From Sporodiniella umbellata (lineage: Eukaryota; Mucoromycota; Mucoromycetes; Mucorales; Rhizopodaceae): a DNA stretch of 64,000 nucleotides. Both the position numbers and the translations under genes were made by a program. Of the stretch, positions 23,676 to 33,520 are shown in pieces. The notes under the pieces are model-generated. The model saw only the letters and a list, made by a program, of their open reading frames with translations, was not told where the DNA came from and did no database searches. Every line of letters begins with the position of its first letter. The first letter of the stretch is position 1. The stretch covers positions 124,001-188,000 of the forward strand of contig JAIXMR010000018.1 of NCBI GenBank assembly GCA_025677835.1, read 5' to 3'.

Positions 23676-24642
23676 TTTTTCAATAAAATCAATGGATTAG
23701 TATAACTTACAAACCGTATTTTATACTGTCTTGAAGAGCATTTACGCTGCTGACGTTGACATAAATCTCGTCTTTAAAAAGGTAGTACGCATCCCAAGTA
23801 TAGGTGGGTCAGCCATTCGTTTGTATAGTATATTTTCACCTCATTCCATCACTCCGTCTTAAATATCAGCTGGGTACTTTTAACTATTATTTCAGTCTGA
23901 CGTGAATCAACATCGCCCTTACTTTTCTATGCTTAGTTTTGAAAATGTTACCGTCAATGGGTCTCAGTTTATTGTGTTATCGTAGCGCAATTGCCTTTTT
24001 TTTTTTTTGGTTTGAGCGCTTTTCTTAAAAATCCAATTTACGTAACCCAGCTTGTACTTTTAAACCAAATCATACTTTTGAAAAGTCAATTTCAAAGGGT
24101 GTGTTTGATCGACACATTCATCTTTTTAAAAATAACATGATAGTGTTCCACGAGATGGGCTTTATTCCCGGACTTTTGTTCACAGAACGATCACTCGTGT
24201 TTAAAAAAGCAACCTATCTCTACTTTGAATTAGAGGAATATATCGATAAACAAACCTATCGGCACGAGTAGATCATTCACTAGCTCAAGTAGTATCGGGT
24301 ACGTGTCATCTCTACTACATATTTTTTTTTTTTTTGAAAAAAAAAAGTCTTCAACAAAACACGATCAAATAGAGTTAAAGCTTTAGGTAGAGCGATTTTA
24401 CAAGAAATAAATAAATAAAAAGGGGGGGTTATTTATCGTATGTTTTCCTAACTTGTCAATGATAAGCTGTCTTGTTAGGCGAGATAAAATAAAAAAAAGT
24501 GAGGAGAAGGATTACCCTTATTTTGTTTGTAGTTCAAAACTACCAAATGACACTGTGTATCAGAAATGGGTTTCTATATTTTCAGTTGTAGCCTTTATTT
24601 GAAATAGAATGAATGCGTTTCTTTGAAGATTTGAAAACAAGG
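23601..24642 (+). other. unassigned coding-like fragments
   Basis: Several plus-strand frames look coding but could not be joined into a gene. From about 23701 a frame reads QTVFYTVLKSIYAADVDINL; in that frame ATG 23692 is followed two codons later by TAG. At about 23902-23985 a frame reads HRPYFSMLSFENVTVNGSQF. At about 24042-24270 a longer frame reads SISKGVFDRHIHLFKNNMIV and ends at TAG. No family was recognised. Either a multi-exon gene whose splicing I could not resolve, or a relic. The minus-strand methyltransferase relic lies just to the left. Confidence 0.35.
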
Positions 24643-24783
24643 TTATATAAACAATTTTAGATGAGCTGCCATGCTAAAGTTTTTGATGGAAAGTATCCAC
24701 TGTATCAACGACTTGGCAGTGTCTTTCAGAATCGAAGCTTTGGCTAGCTGAGTGATGTCATAAAAACGGTCACAGTCACCCAT
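24643..24783 (-). CDS. possible small protein, 46 codons
   Basis: Open frame from ATG 24783 to TAA 24643 encoding MGDCDRFYDITQLAKASILK and more, with balanced composition. It starts 82 bp from the NDUFA13 start on the opposite strand, so it could use the same promoter region. No domain, no homologue recognised and no supporting splice site; it may equally be chance. Confidence 0.25.
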   Translation of the reverse strand: MGDCDRFYDITQLAKASILKDTAKSLIQWILSIKNFSMAAHLKLFI

Positions 24784-24865
24784 GAGCTGGGCTTTGGTGG
24801 ATTGTATTTTTTTTTTTTTTATTATTTTTTGCCTCATCTCGTTTGTTGTATTAAATTTAAGCACA

Positions 24866-25039
24866 ATGTCCACCCCAACTCAAGACATGCCTCCTCAAGG
24901 AGGTTTCGCCCAAGTCAGATATCGTCGTTATTTGCCTCAACGTGGACCTTCTGGCTTAGTTTTGCTTTCTGGCGTGCTTGCCATTTCAGCTTATGGTTTT
25001 TATAAAGTTGCTGAAGGCAACCTTGAACGCAGGTAAACG

Positions 25040-25092
<53 letters not shown>

Positions 25093-25350
25093 ACATTGAA
25101 ATTGACTCTTGTTTTATTTTATTTTTTGTTTAGAGAATTGAAACGTGAAAATCTATGGGCACGCATTCACCTTGTTCCTCTTTTATCTGCAGAAGCTGAT
25201 CGTGATGCCTATCGACGTTCAGAAGCTGCCAAAGCCCGTGAATCAGAAATTATGAAGAATGTCGAAGGTTGGAAAGCTGGAGAGTCTGTTTACAACAACA
25301 CCAAATATTACACCCCTCCCACCTTTGTCATTTTCCCTGAAGAGAATTAG
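24866..25350 (+). CDS. NDUFA13: NADH dehydrogenase complex I subunit NDUFA13 (GRIM-19)
   Basis: Accessory subunit of mitochondrial complex I in the inner membrane. Exons 24866-25032 and 25134-25350 sum to 128 codons (127 residues). The N-terminus MSTPTQDMPPQGGFAQVRYR leads to RYLPQRGPSGLVLLSGVLAI, the single membrane helix (about 28-50), then YKVAEGNLERRELKRENLWA and the matrix/intermembrane helix with IHLVPLLSAEADRDAYRR. The end VYNNTKYYTPPTFVIFPEEN is typical. The 101-nt intron contains a run of about 52 A. It converges with the PL14-like gene, 235 bp between stops. ATG 24866 is the first codon that gives the conserved N-terminus. Confidence 0.95.
25040..25091. repeat. 52-base poly(A) tract inside an intron
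   Basis: Uninterrupted A run just after the 5' splice site of the only NDUFA13 intron; it makes up half of that intron. It is the longest homopolymer seen in the window. Confidence 0.9.
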
Positions 25351-25585
25351 AAAGTTTTTTTCTTGTATAAAAACGCAGATATACACGACCATTGCCAAAA
25401 AAAAAAAAAAAAAGAACCCTCAATTACAAAAGCTTAATTTATTATAACCTCACGGACCAAATTTTTTTTTTATTGTTACTCTTGTATTTATTTCTTTGTT
25501 AGTTTATTCTTGATAAAAGAGGGTGTGTGTATGTGGGGAATATAAGTATGTATATATAAAGTGTTTCTATGTTGTTTTTTTTTTT

Positions 25586-26625
25586 TTATACAAAGAATTG
25601 ATATAGCACAACAAAGGATAGTAAAGCAACATGGAATAAGGAAGGATAGTACGGCAGACGAGCAGAACTATTACTTGTGTCGACATTTGTAATAGGAGTG
25701 TCACCGGTACTCAATTGAATGTTTTTGAAATAAGAAGAAGTATTTACAGGAGTAGCATAACTTGTCGAGCCACCACCAAAAAACGTACTGAACATCAAGC
25801 TAGAGACGCCAAAATCATCTGTCTTTCGATACTGCACATTTCGTTCAATGACCAACGCGTTGTCTTGCCAGACTTTCAAAAGGCCGTTTGTGTTTGTTAC
25901 CGAATTCATTTTGATATAGATTTCAATACGCGACCATTTCATTTTGGAAAAAGTAAAGGCGCCTCGAGAAAAGGAAGTACCATAGGTACCATGACAAATC
26001 ACATCTTTTTGACTACATAAAGCTTTTGAGGTGGGGACATAAGCATAGACTTCTCCCTCAGCTTAAAAAAAAAAAAAAAAGAAGGAGGGGTTAGGTTTTC
26101 CTTGATGAGATCTATGCAAATACCTTTTGTTCTCCACATCATTCGAACAGAAAAGCAGGTATCTCCCGTGGCCTCTTCACCACCTGAACACCCTCGACTA
26201 TCTCTGCCACCGTACAGACCCAACAATTTCCCGCCTTTGACCCAATCAAAATTAGGAGCGAAAGCCACGTCGTAAGTCAATAAGGCTGTGTTGTATTCCT
26301 TTTTTCCGTTGGGATTGGAAAAAAACTCTGCGCCACCAAAAGGGCTTCCATTCTGGGTTCCTCGAGGGGCGTAAGAGCCCGCTGGATAGTCCACTTTGAG
26401 AACAAGTGTGGAAGCATTGGTTTCGATAGGATCGTTTACAAAATTGAGATTGTTTGAGCCATGGATATTGGATGTTGACCAACGAGCTTTGATAAACTCA
26501 TCTGCAGGTGAAGGTGATTTTGGCATAGGCGCATTCCATGTACGTGTCAAGTTGAAAGAACCCGCTCTCGTATCATCTTTTGCATTCACCAAGGCAACTA
26601 AAAAGACAATGAAAATCACCAGCAT
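25586..26625 (-). CDS. secreted polysaccharide lyase family 14-like protein, probably GPI-anchored
   Basis: Predicted extracellular beta-elimination lyase fold acting on uronic-acid polysaccharides, perhaps the fungus's own glucuronan wall polymer (inference). Minus-strand exons 26625-26124 and 26061-25586 join to 326 codons (325 residues). The signal peptide MLVIFIVFLVALVNA is followed by a PL14-type core: FGGAEFFSNPNGKKEYNTA, DWVKGGKLLGLYGGRDSRGC, DTCFSVRMMWRTKG, then GEVYAYVPTSKALC after the intron. The SNSSARLPYYPSLFHVALLSF region and hydrophobic C-terminus suggest a GPI anchor signal. ATG 26625 is chosen because it starts the signal peptide; upstream in-frame codons run through a T tract. 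Fold assignment is fairly sure; substrate is not. Confidence 0.8.
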
Positions 26626-27346
26626 TTCTTTTTTTTTTTTTTTTTTTTCAGAGAAAAAGAAAAAGAGAGTAAATAAACACAATAATAAATATTAATGAAA
26701 GAGAAAGTATGTTTCTAAAAATAGTGAGAAGAGACCTAATTTTATCTGTTTCTTCTCAGCGTGGCTTTCCCAAGGGTCTGTTTTGAAGCCTAGCAGCTTT
26801 GTGTTGTCAACTGTGAAACAATAGTCTAATACAAGCGCTGGGTCTTTATTTAGTAGCAATCAACATACACACACGGGATTTTATTACTACAGAACAAAGA
26901 AGAACGTGTTTGGGAGAAAAAGGTGTCTAAGCAAGCTCCCGAAAGAGTAAACAATGTGTTTTGCTCCTAAGCTCAATGCTATCGGCTAATAGCTACTGAA
27001 AAGCCACCTTCATTTAAAAAGGTGTGTACAATGGATAGCTTATTTTCTCTCATTTTGTTACCACTTGTAAAAAAAAAAAAAAATGCTTATCTCCTATCGG
27101 GGACATGTTTCATTGACCTCTTGGTGACGTAAGTTTGGAGCGTTTTTTTTTTTTTTTTTTCTGTTTTTAGCTGCTATTTTGAAAGAAAATAACAAAAACA
27201 AAAACAAACTAAATAAATAAAGAAAAAGGAGAAGATAGGCTATAAAAGCAAGAGGGAGTTATTTTGAAGGGGAAGTGAATTATTCCAGATAACGGGTTTC
27301 GTACAACCTGTGCTTCTTATTTACGAGAGCATGCCAAGAGTTCTTT

Positions 27347-27377
<31 letters not shown>

Positions 27378-28445
27378 GGTGTGAAGATCCTGTGTGCCCT
27401 AAAGCGTAAGACAAGAATCTACAAAGAAAATCTTTTATTAAGCTTTTCTTGATTTGATAACCACCCATAGATTAACATTGGCTGTTATTCAAACAGGCTA
27501 CGGTATTGATTCTAGACTTTGTCAACGTACATGTATGTCTCATCAGGGCATAGCGTGTTCAGTTAATGCAGACATATATGGACAGTTCATTGATTGCCTA
27601 ATGTGCTTGGTTTTAGTTTTAAAGCTATGGCTGTTTGTCACTCTAAAATACGATACAGTACTTTATAAAACTCTGTCTGTGCCAATTCGTAAAAGGTTTG
27701 AAAAAAGAAATCATCTGGACTGTTTGAGTGGCACGAGAAAGGAAATATGTGTTACAAAAGCACAATGATTGCTTTGATCCACCAATCAATGTTCTTTCCC
27801 CTTTTTTGGGTTTTTTCTTTGGTGCATTTTTTTTGATCTCTTTACAACGTTTTGCAGTTTAGGTCAGGGACAAGTGTTTATTACAGTAATAAGGACAAAA
27901 GCCCAAAACATTAAATCGGCTTTCTATTATATTCTCAGGACCACAAGTGCAATAGTTGTAAGAGTCATACCACTTTGAGTAATACACTGCTTATGTCTTT
28001 GGAAACAAACCAGAAGCCTAAAGGGGCCAAGGGAGAAAATGGTGTATGGATAGAGTCAAAACATACTAGCCATGGTAGAGGCTTGTGGCTATAAAATTCT
28101 CAGTTGTACGAAAACAGCTGTTTTTTTTTTTTTTTTTTTTTTTGGCTGATAGAGCAATGGCCACATGTAAACAAGACCTTATGCAACAATAAGGAATGAA
28201 TTGTTTTCTAAGTATGCAAATGACACAATATGCACATTGGTTTATTATACAACGATCGGGAGCAAGGAAGATAACAACGATAAGAAAAGCGGTCATTATG
28301 AAAGAAGCCTGATTTATTTTTGGATGCATACGCCAAGGTGATATAGAAGAGAAAGGGATATATAAGAAAACAACAGGAATAGAATAGTAATTACAGGGAA
28401 AGGAAAGAGACGACAATAGATAGATACAAACATGCTTAAGGGAGG
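26626..28445. other. spacer of 1.8 kb without a recognised gene
   Basis: AT-rich, with a T run at 27141-27160 and a T-then-A palindrome at 27343-27377. Open frames here (for example 27454-27768) start without ATG and show no domain. Nothing further was seen. Confidence 0.6.
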
Positions 28446-28981
28446 TTATTTCATAGAAAGGTAAGCTCCATGCGAGCGGTAGTGTTGATGGGCTGGGGAA
28501 TAGAATAGCTCATCGTCGGACGAGATGGGCGACGTGGATACTTCGCTGCCCGTTTCGCCCATATATGCTGTGCCTTTTGGGTAGATAAGGCCTTGGTGTG
28601 GTAAGGGGAATCCAAGTTTACGTGATTTTCGGATGCCTTGAAGCGTTCTGTAACGATTGAAACAGGTGGCTCGTTTGCGATGCGGTAACAGCTCGGAAAT
28701 TTGTCCCCAGGTCAACCCGTGAGTGACGCCTTCTCGAATGATGTTGTCTTCGTACTCTGAAAACCGACTGCGCGATTTACCCACGACTTGGTCATCGATA
28801 TGCGGCTGGTATTTAGAAAGTAAAGAACTCGACGTACATCTTGACTTGCTGTTTATCAATGGATTCAATAGCTCTGACACTTTAAAAAACCAAAAAAAAA
28901 CCAAAATATGTAAGCGCACCAAAAAAAAATAAAAATTCCCTTTTTTTTTTTTTTTTGACAATAAATTTAACTACCATTCAT
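28446..28981 (-). CDS. small Myb/SANT DNA-binding protein
   Basis: Probable transcription factor of 146 residues with one Myb/SANT repeat. Minus-strand exons 28981-28975 (only 7 nt) and 28879-28446 join to start MNVSELLNPLINS and sum to exactly 147 codons. The repeat (about 40-90) reads RFSEYEDNIIREGVTHGLTW, GQISELLPHRKRATCFNRY, with aromatic core residues at the expected spacing although the first is Phe rather than Trp. The C-terminal tail is Ser/Tyr-rich (SPISSDDELFYSPAHQHY). The intron has T/A runs. An upstream start in an earlier exon cannot be excluded, but the 7-nt exon restores frame and gives a natural N-terminus. Confidence 0.7.
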
Positions 28982-29078
28982 ATTAAAAAGAGGCTGAATA
29001 ATAAATAAATGTAAGGAAAAAAAAAAAAAAAAGAAAAAAGAAAAGAAAATCAAAAGAGAAAAAGCAAGTTTTTTATAT

Positions 29079-29109
<31 letters not shown>

Positions 29110-30692
29110 GTAACATGCAATACAAGGCATAACAAAAATTATTCTTTAAAAAGCCATGACAACAAAAGAGAAAATCACTTTTGAAAAAAAAAAAAAGCCG
29201 TTTTTAAACCAAAACACAATCAAGTACGGGGCTTGTTCCGTGTACAACCACAGGAAAGCCTAGAAAAGAGCGTTGGGTGCTGGAAACAGCCTTCTATCCA
29301 TCGATCGTTCACTCTACAGACAGAGTGCGCTTTGCAACAGATCGTTTTCATCTACCGCGCTTGTCTTGTTGTCAATTCTAAAGCCGGGAAGTCTCGTACA
29401 AGAAAAAAAGAAAGCCGAGACCGTGTTACACTGACGAAGGCGCCTTTTGAGCCGACCTGAGTCGTCATCTAAGGTTTCTCTTGTCCTTTTTTTTTTTTTT
29501 TTTTTTTTTTTTGGTTTTTCCTTTGGGGTAGAAAAGTTCATTCGAACAGATACAAGTCTCTGTTTTACTACCTTTTGAATCTTTATAAGCTTAAAGTGTT
29601 TCACGTTCATCTTTGTCTCACATGGACGCATCTTTGAAACAAAAACCTTTTACGGTTTGGGATCTCCGAAAAAAAAAAAAAAGGCAGAGATTTCTTCAAT
29701 CCAAAAGGTTTTTCTAGTTACATTCGATGGCTAGCTTGACTCAGTCTCATGAAAAAATAAGAGCAACAGCGCTTGAATTGTTCCATGCATTTCTCGCACT
29801 TGGACTGTTCAAAACGACATGTGTTGTCAAACAAATATCAGGTGGCTGTGTTGTCTTGTCAAGCCATCTTTATCTTTAAAAAAAAAAGCAGCACAAAGGT
29901 CACGCTTTGCTCCACCCAATCTCTTTGAGAACAAAAAATCTCTTTCTTGCTTTTCAAAATAAGGCTCCTTTGTTCAATAACTGTTCTCTTCATAGCTCCT
30001 TTACCTAAAAGCATTGCACAGCTCGTAACACATTTCACAAAAAGGAAATCCAAAAAAAAAAAAAAAAAAAAAAAAAAGCCTATCACTGGATTATGCGCTT
30101 ACCCTAGCCTGCATCCAAGTACTACGCGTACAATCACAGGACAGTAAAAGCTTAGCCTCTTTGTTACTTTGCTTTTGTTCATAAAAAAAAGAGGGGGTTC
30201 GTTGTTTATCTCTAACCAAAAAGAAGACAAACAGCTTTACATAAAAGACAATACGCTTCACTCACTACTGTTGTTGCTTTCAAACAATAGACCTTGCTTC
30301 TTTCTAGAACTAAACAGGTGAGCCTTACACTGCTTTTGCCTGTCGTACCAAAAGCATTTGACATATCTCTCTCTACTGACTTTTAAAGCAATCAGATAAT
30401 GTTCTAATAATCTTTATATATAAATGCAAACATGCTTTTGATTTTAAATAGTGCTAGGAACACTTTGGTTTCTATCGTATCTCCTAAGTACAGCATACGA
30501 TAGAAAATAAAATCAACCTTATCCAAACTTTTGTCTATGAAAAAAAAAAAAAAAAAAAAAAAAGCTGCGCTCGAATTTATAGAGAGTGACGTTACTATCC
30601 GACCCTATGGGGTGTGCCTAAGCTGTTTTGTCCGGTTTCCGGACCGAAAATAGACCATTATGTTTATTCTTTAATATAACTGTCAATTAAAA
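28982..30692. other. spacer of 1.7 kb before the tRNA
   Basis: Many homopolymers (29082-29109, 29488-29512, 30053-30077, 30540-30563) and no frame with a recognised domain. A locally GC-richer stretch at 29220-29460 has no identified function. Confidence 0.6.
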
Positions 30693-30766
30693 GCCCGACT
30701 GATGTAGCGGTTTATCATACTGTCTTCACACGACAGAGGTCGTCGGTTCGAACCCGACGTTGGGCA
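30693..30766 (+). tRNA. tRNA-Val (anticodon CAC)
   Basis: Complete cloverleaf without intron. The acceptor stem GCCCGAC pairs with GTTGGGC (one G-T pair). The D loop contains AGCGGTTTA. The anticodon stem CTGTC/GACAG encloses TTCACAC, with CAC at 30727-30729. The T arm is GTCGG TTCGAAC CCGAC with a canonical B box GGTTCGAAC. The discriminator is A and a T run at 30767 gives the RNA polymerase III terminator. It decodes the valine codon GUG. Confidence 0.95.
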
Positions 30767-31324
30767 TTTTTCATTTTTTAATGGCTACGTTATTGAATCT
30801 CTAATACTTATTGTTTGATTTTTTTTTTAGGAGCTGAGGCAAGTGTTCTCGTACTGTTTCACAGTCTATCGATCAGAACAGCAACGAGCGCATTACTTTT
30901 TATATTTGTGTAAAAACTGGATTCATTTTGTGATTGGTATGTATGTATTTGTGCATCTCAGTTATTGGTTGGCATTCTCCCCAATGTGCCGGTGGGTGTA
31001 CTTTCGTGTTTATTAGTAAAAGTGATTCCTAACAAAGCGATCCTGTCTACAAGCAGCAGTCAAACCATTCATAGGAAGAAAAAAGAAGTTTTAGAAAACT
31101 GAAAAAAAAAAAAAAAAAAAAAAAGGAGAAGGGGAAGAAGGGCTTTTTTTTTTCAAGCTGTTTCAAATAGCATTGAATGAATGTTCAAAGACGACTCTTC
31201 AATAACAACTGAAAGAAGAAAGCTGCGAAAAATGATTATCTCAGCACAAAAGGCGGCCAATGAAATATAACGGAATAAAAGATCTTTTACATACATCACT
31301 TTTTTTTTTTTCTTCAATAGAAAA
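30767..31324. other. spacer between tRNA and quinone oxidoreductase
   Basis: Contains a 61-codon plus-strand open frame at 30831-31016 that follows an acceptor-like TTTTTTTTAG and has no usable start; no upstream exon fits its frame and no domain was recognised. Also an A run at 31101-31123 near the promoter of the next gene. Confidence 0.4.
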
Positions 31325-32534
31325 ATGAAGGCAATTGTTGTAGAGAAATGGCTAAAAGGGCCTGAAGAACTTTCCGTAAAGGAACTTTCTTTCCCAGAAG
31401 CTCCCAAGAAAGGTGAAATTCAAGTTCAAGTGAAAGCAGCTGGTTTGAACTTTTTCGACATTTTAATGGTAAAAAAAAAAAGTCGAAATGCATAATTGCT
31501 TTTTTTTTTTTTTTTTTTTTTGGTGAGCTATTAACGTTTGACAGGTACAAGGCAAATACCAAACTCGACCTCCTTTCCCTTTTATCCCTGGTGGAGAATT
31601 TGCTGGTGTTGTTCTGAAATCGACTGTACCTCAATTCAAAGCAGGCGACCGTGTGTTTGGCTCTGGTAGCTCTTTTACAGAGGTTACCAACGTACCTGCG
31701 ACTCATGTGTTACCTATACCAAAGAACTTTAATTACGAACAGGCAGCTGGTATCTACCTTACTTACCCTACAAGCTATGCTGGCCTCGTTTTACGTGCTC
31801 AACTCAAAGCCGGTGAGTACTGTCTTGTGCATGGAGCTGCTGGCGGTGTAGGCGTTGCTGCCGTCCAAATCGCTAAGGCCCTAGGCGCAAAAGTAATTGC
31901 AACCGCCGGAACAAAGGAAAAACTGGAGGTGGCTAAAAACAATGGAGCCGATTTCTTGGTTAACTATCGAGACAAGGATTGGCCGGAACAAGTCAAAAAA
32001 CTCACAAACGGACATGGGGCAGATGTTGTATACGATCCAGTGGGATTGGTTGAAACTAGGTATGGCCAAAAAAAAAAAAAAAAAAGATTTACACCATAAC
32101 AGATCGTTTACAAACATACAATTGATCCACTATTTTGTAGCACAAAATGTACTGCATGGAACGGTCGTATTATCGTTGTTGGTTTTGCTCAAGGTGCTAT
32201 AGAAAAGCTTCCTACAAATCGTCTTTTGCTCAAAAATATCTCTGCAGCGTAAGAGTTTTCTTTTTTTTTTTTTTTTTTTTTTTTTTCAAATGTTTTAATT
32301 GGCCTGTTTCTTAGTGGTGTGCATTGGGGAGCCTATGTCAAAAATGAACCTGAGAGTATCCCTGAAGTATGGCGAGCCCTGTTTGGGCTATTTGAATCGG
32401 ACAAGTTGAAGCCTGCTCTTTACTCGAAAATCTATACACTCGATACTGTCCCACAAGGCCTAATGGCTATTCGCGACCGCACATCCTTTGCCAAGGTGGT
32501 TGCAAAAATAGGTGGTGAAGATAGCAAACTCTAG
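31325..32534 (+). CDS. zinc-less MDR quinone oxidoreductase (NADPH:quinone reductase-like)
   Basis: Medium-chain dehydrogenase/reductase using NADPH to reduce quinones or enones, cytosolic. Exons 31325-31468, 31545-32059, 32141-32248 and 32315-32534 sum to 329 codons (328 residues), the usual size. N-terminal GroES-like domain: MKAIVVEKWLKGPEELSVKE, LNFFDILMVQGKY, PFPFIPGGEFAGVV. The Rossmann nucleotide loop is CLVHGAAGGVGVAAVQIAKA and the second strand AKVIATAGTKEKLEVAKNNG. Structural and catalytic zinc ligands are absent, as in the QOR subfamily. ATG 31325 is the first in frame and starts at the conserved MKA. It converges with eL24, 173 bp between stops. Confidence 0.9.
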
Positions 32535-32707
32535 GCAAATAAAGCAGGTGGAATCCTATTTTGCCTTTAGTTTTTTTTTTTTTTTTTTTTCATCAAGAAA
32601 AATATGTGTCCATATAACAGGGCAATTTTTTATTCGAGTTGTGTAAAGACGGAGCAATATGTACAGGTGTCCATATACATATCAGAGCACATACCGGTCT
32701 GTCAAAC

Positions 32708-33520
32708 TTAACGAGAAGTGGCAGCAGCCTTAGGAGCGAAACCCTTAGCTTGTTGCTTGCTGACCTTGGATTGACCCTAAGAGTAGAGATGTAAATTTTA
32801 TAGCCCATTTTTATGATTTTTTCTTTTTTTTTTTTTTTTAAAAAAAAAAGAAAACTTACAGCAGGAGCAGATGCCTTTTTAGCAGCAGCAGCAGCTTTCT
32901 TAGCATCTTTGCTTTTGGAAATAGCAGCTTGACGGGCGGCAGCACGAGCATCAGGCTTTTGGTTACGCTTTGCGCGGATGGCATCCCAAGAGGCACCGAC
33001 AACAGCACGTTCATGCTTGACAGTACGGCGGGATCTCTTCTTTTGGACTTCTTCAGTCATACCCTTCTTGTTCAAACGACGGTAAATGGCGGTCCATCTG
33101 ATCTTACGGGGATTCAAACGTTGAAGAAAGTAAGATTCGGTCTTACCGTTGATGAATTTGAAAGTCTATTTGAAAACGAGTGTTACTTCGAGGCTGTCGA
33201 ATATTAAAGCGTCATTATATACTTCGAACTATACGTACTCTAGAAAATTATAAGGAAAAAGATAAGTCATTTTTGCAACCTTGGCTATTTTTTTTTTTTT
33301 TTTTTTTTTTTGCTCCTTTGTCTCCCTTTTTTTTTTTTTTTTTTTTTTTTTACCTGCTATCGATACGAACATAGGTCTTACCCTTAGCAGGGTAGATCTT
33401 TTGACCAGAGAAAGAACAAATCTCGAGCCTTTTTTTTTAAATTTTGTGTTTCCAGATAGGCATGTTTTCGATTAGTAATTGTATGTGGATGGATGGATGG
33501 ATGGCTGACTCTTACTTCAT
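32708..33520 (-). CDS. RPL24: 60S ribosomal protein eL24 (RPL24)
   Basis: Late-assembling 60S protein. Minus-strand exons 33520-33516 (ATGAA, 5 nt), 33428-33354, 33239 (a single A), 33165-32860 and 32776-32708 sum to exactly 152 codons (151 residues; family usually 155-160). Start is MKLEICSFSGQKIYPAKGKT, the classic eL24 opening, then YVRIDSR, TFKFINGKTESYFLQRLNPR, KIRWTAIYRRLNKKG and a Lys/Ala-rich tail ending in TSR. Exon 2 leaves two bases (AG), while TFKF needs phase 0. Only one extra base fits, and TTTTCTAG-A-GTACGT at 33243-33233 supplies it with good splice sites. Long T/A runs fill the introns. Gene identity is certain; the one-base exon is a prediction. Confidence 0.93.
33239..33239 (-). 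other. predicted single-nucleotide exon of eL24
   Basis: One base, A, lies between a strong acceptor (TTTTCTAG, ending 33240) and a strong donor (GTACGT, from 33238). Adding it turns AG + A into Arg and joins IDSR to TFKF with no gap relative to other eL24 proteins. Without it every single-intron model is out of frame or meets a stop. A 10-nt alternative (33239-33230, donor GTTCGA) keeps frame but inserts three residues. Confidence 0.6.
33487..33506. repeat. GGAT tetranucleotide repeat
   Basis: About five GGAT units in the first intron of eL24. Confidence 0.85.

Noticed and set aside
30831..31016. 61-codon plus-strand open frame after an acceptor-like site
   Set aside because: No start codon, no upstream exon in a matching frame and no recognised domain; kept only as a note in the spacer entry.
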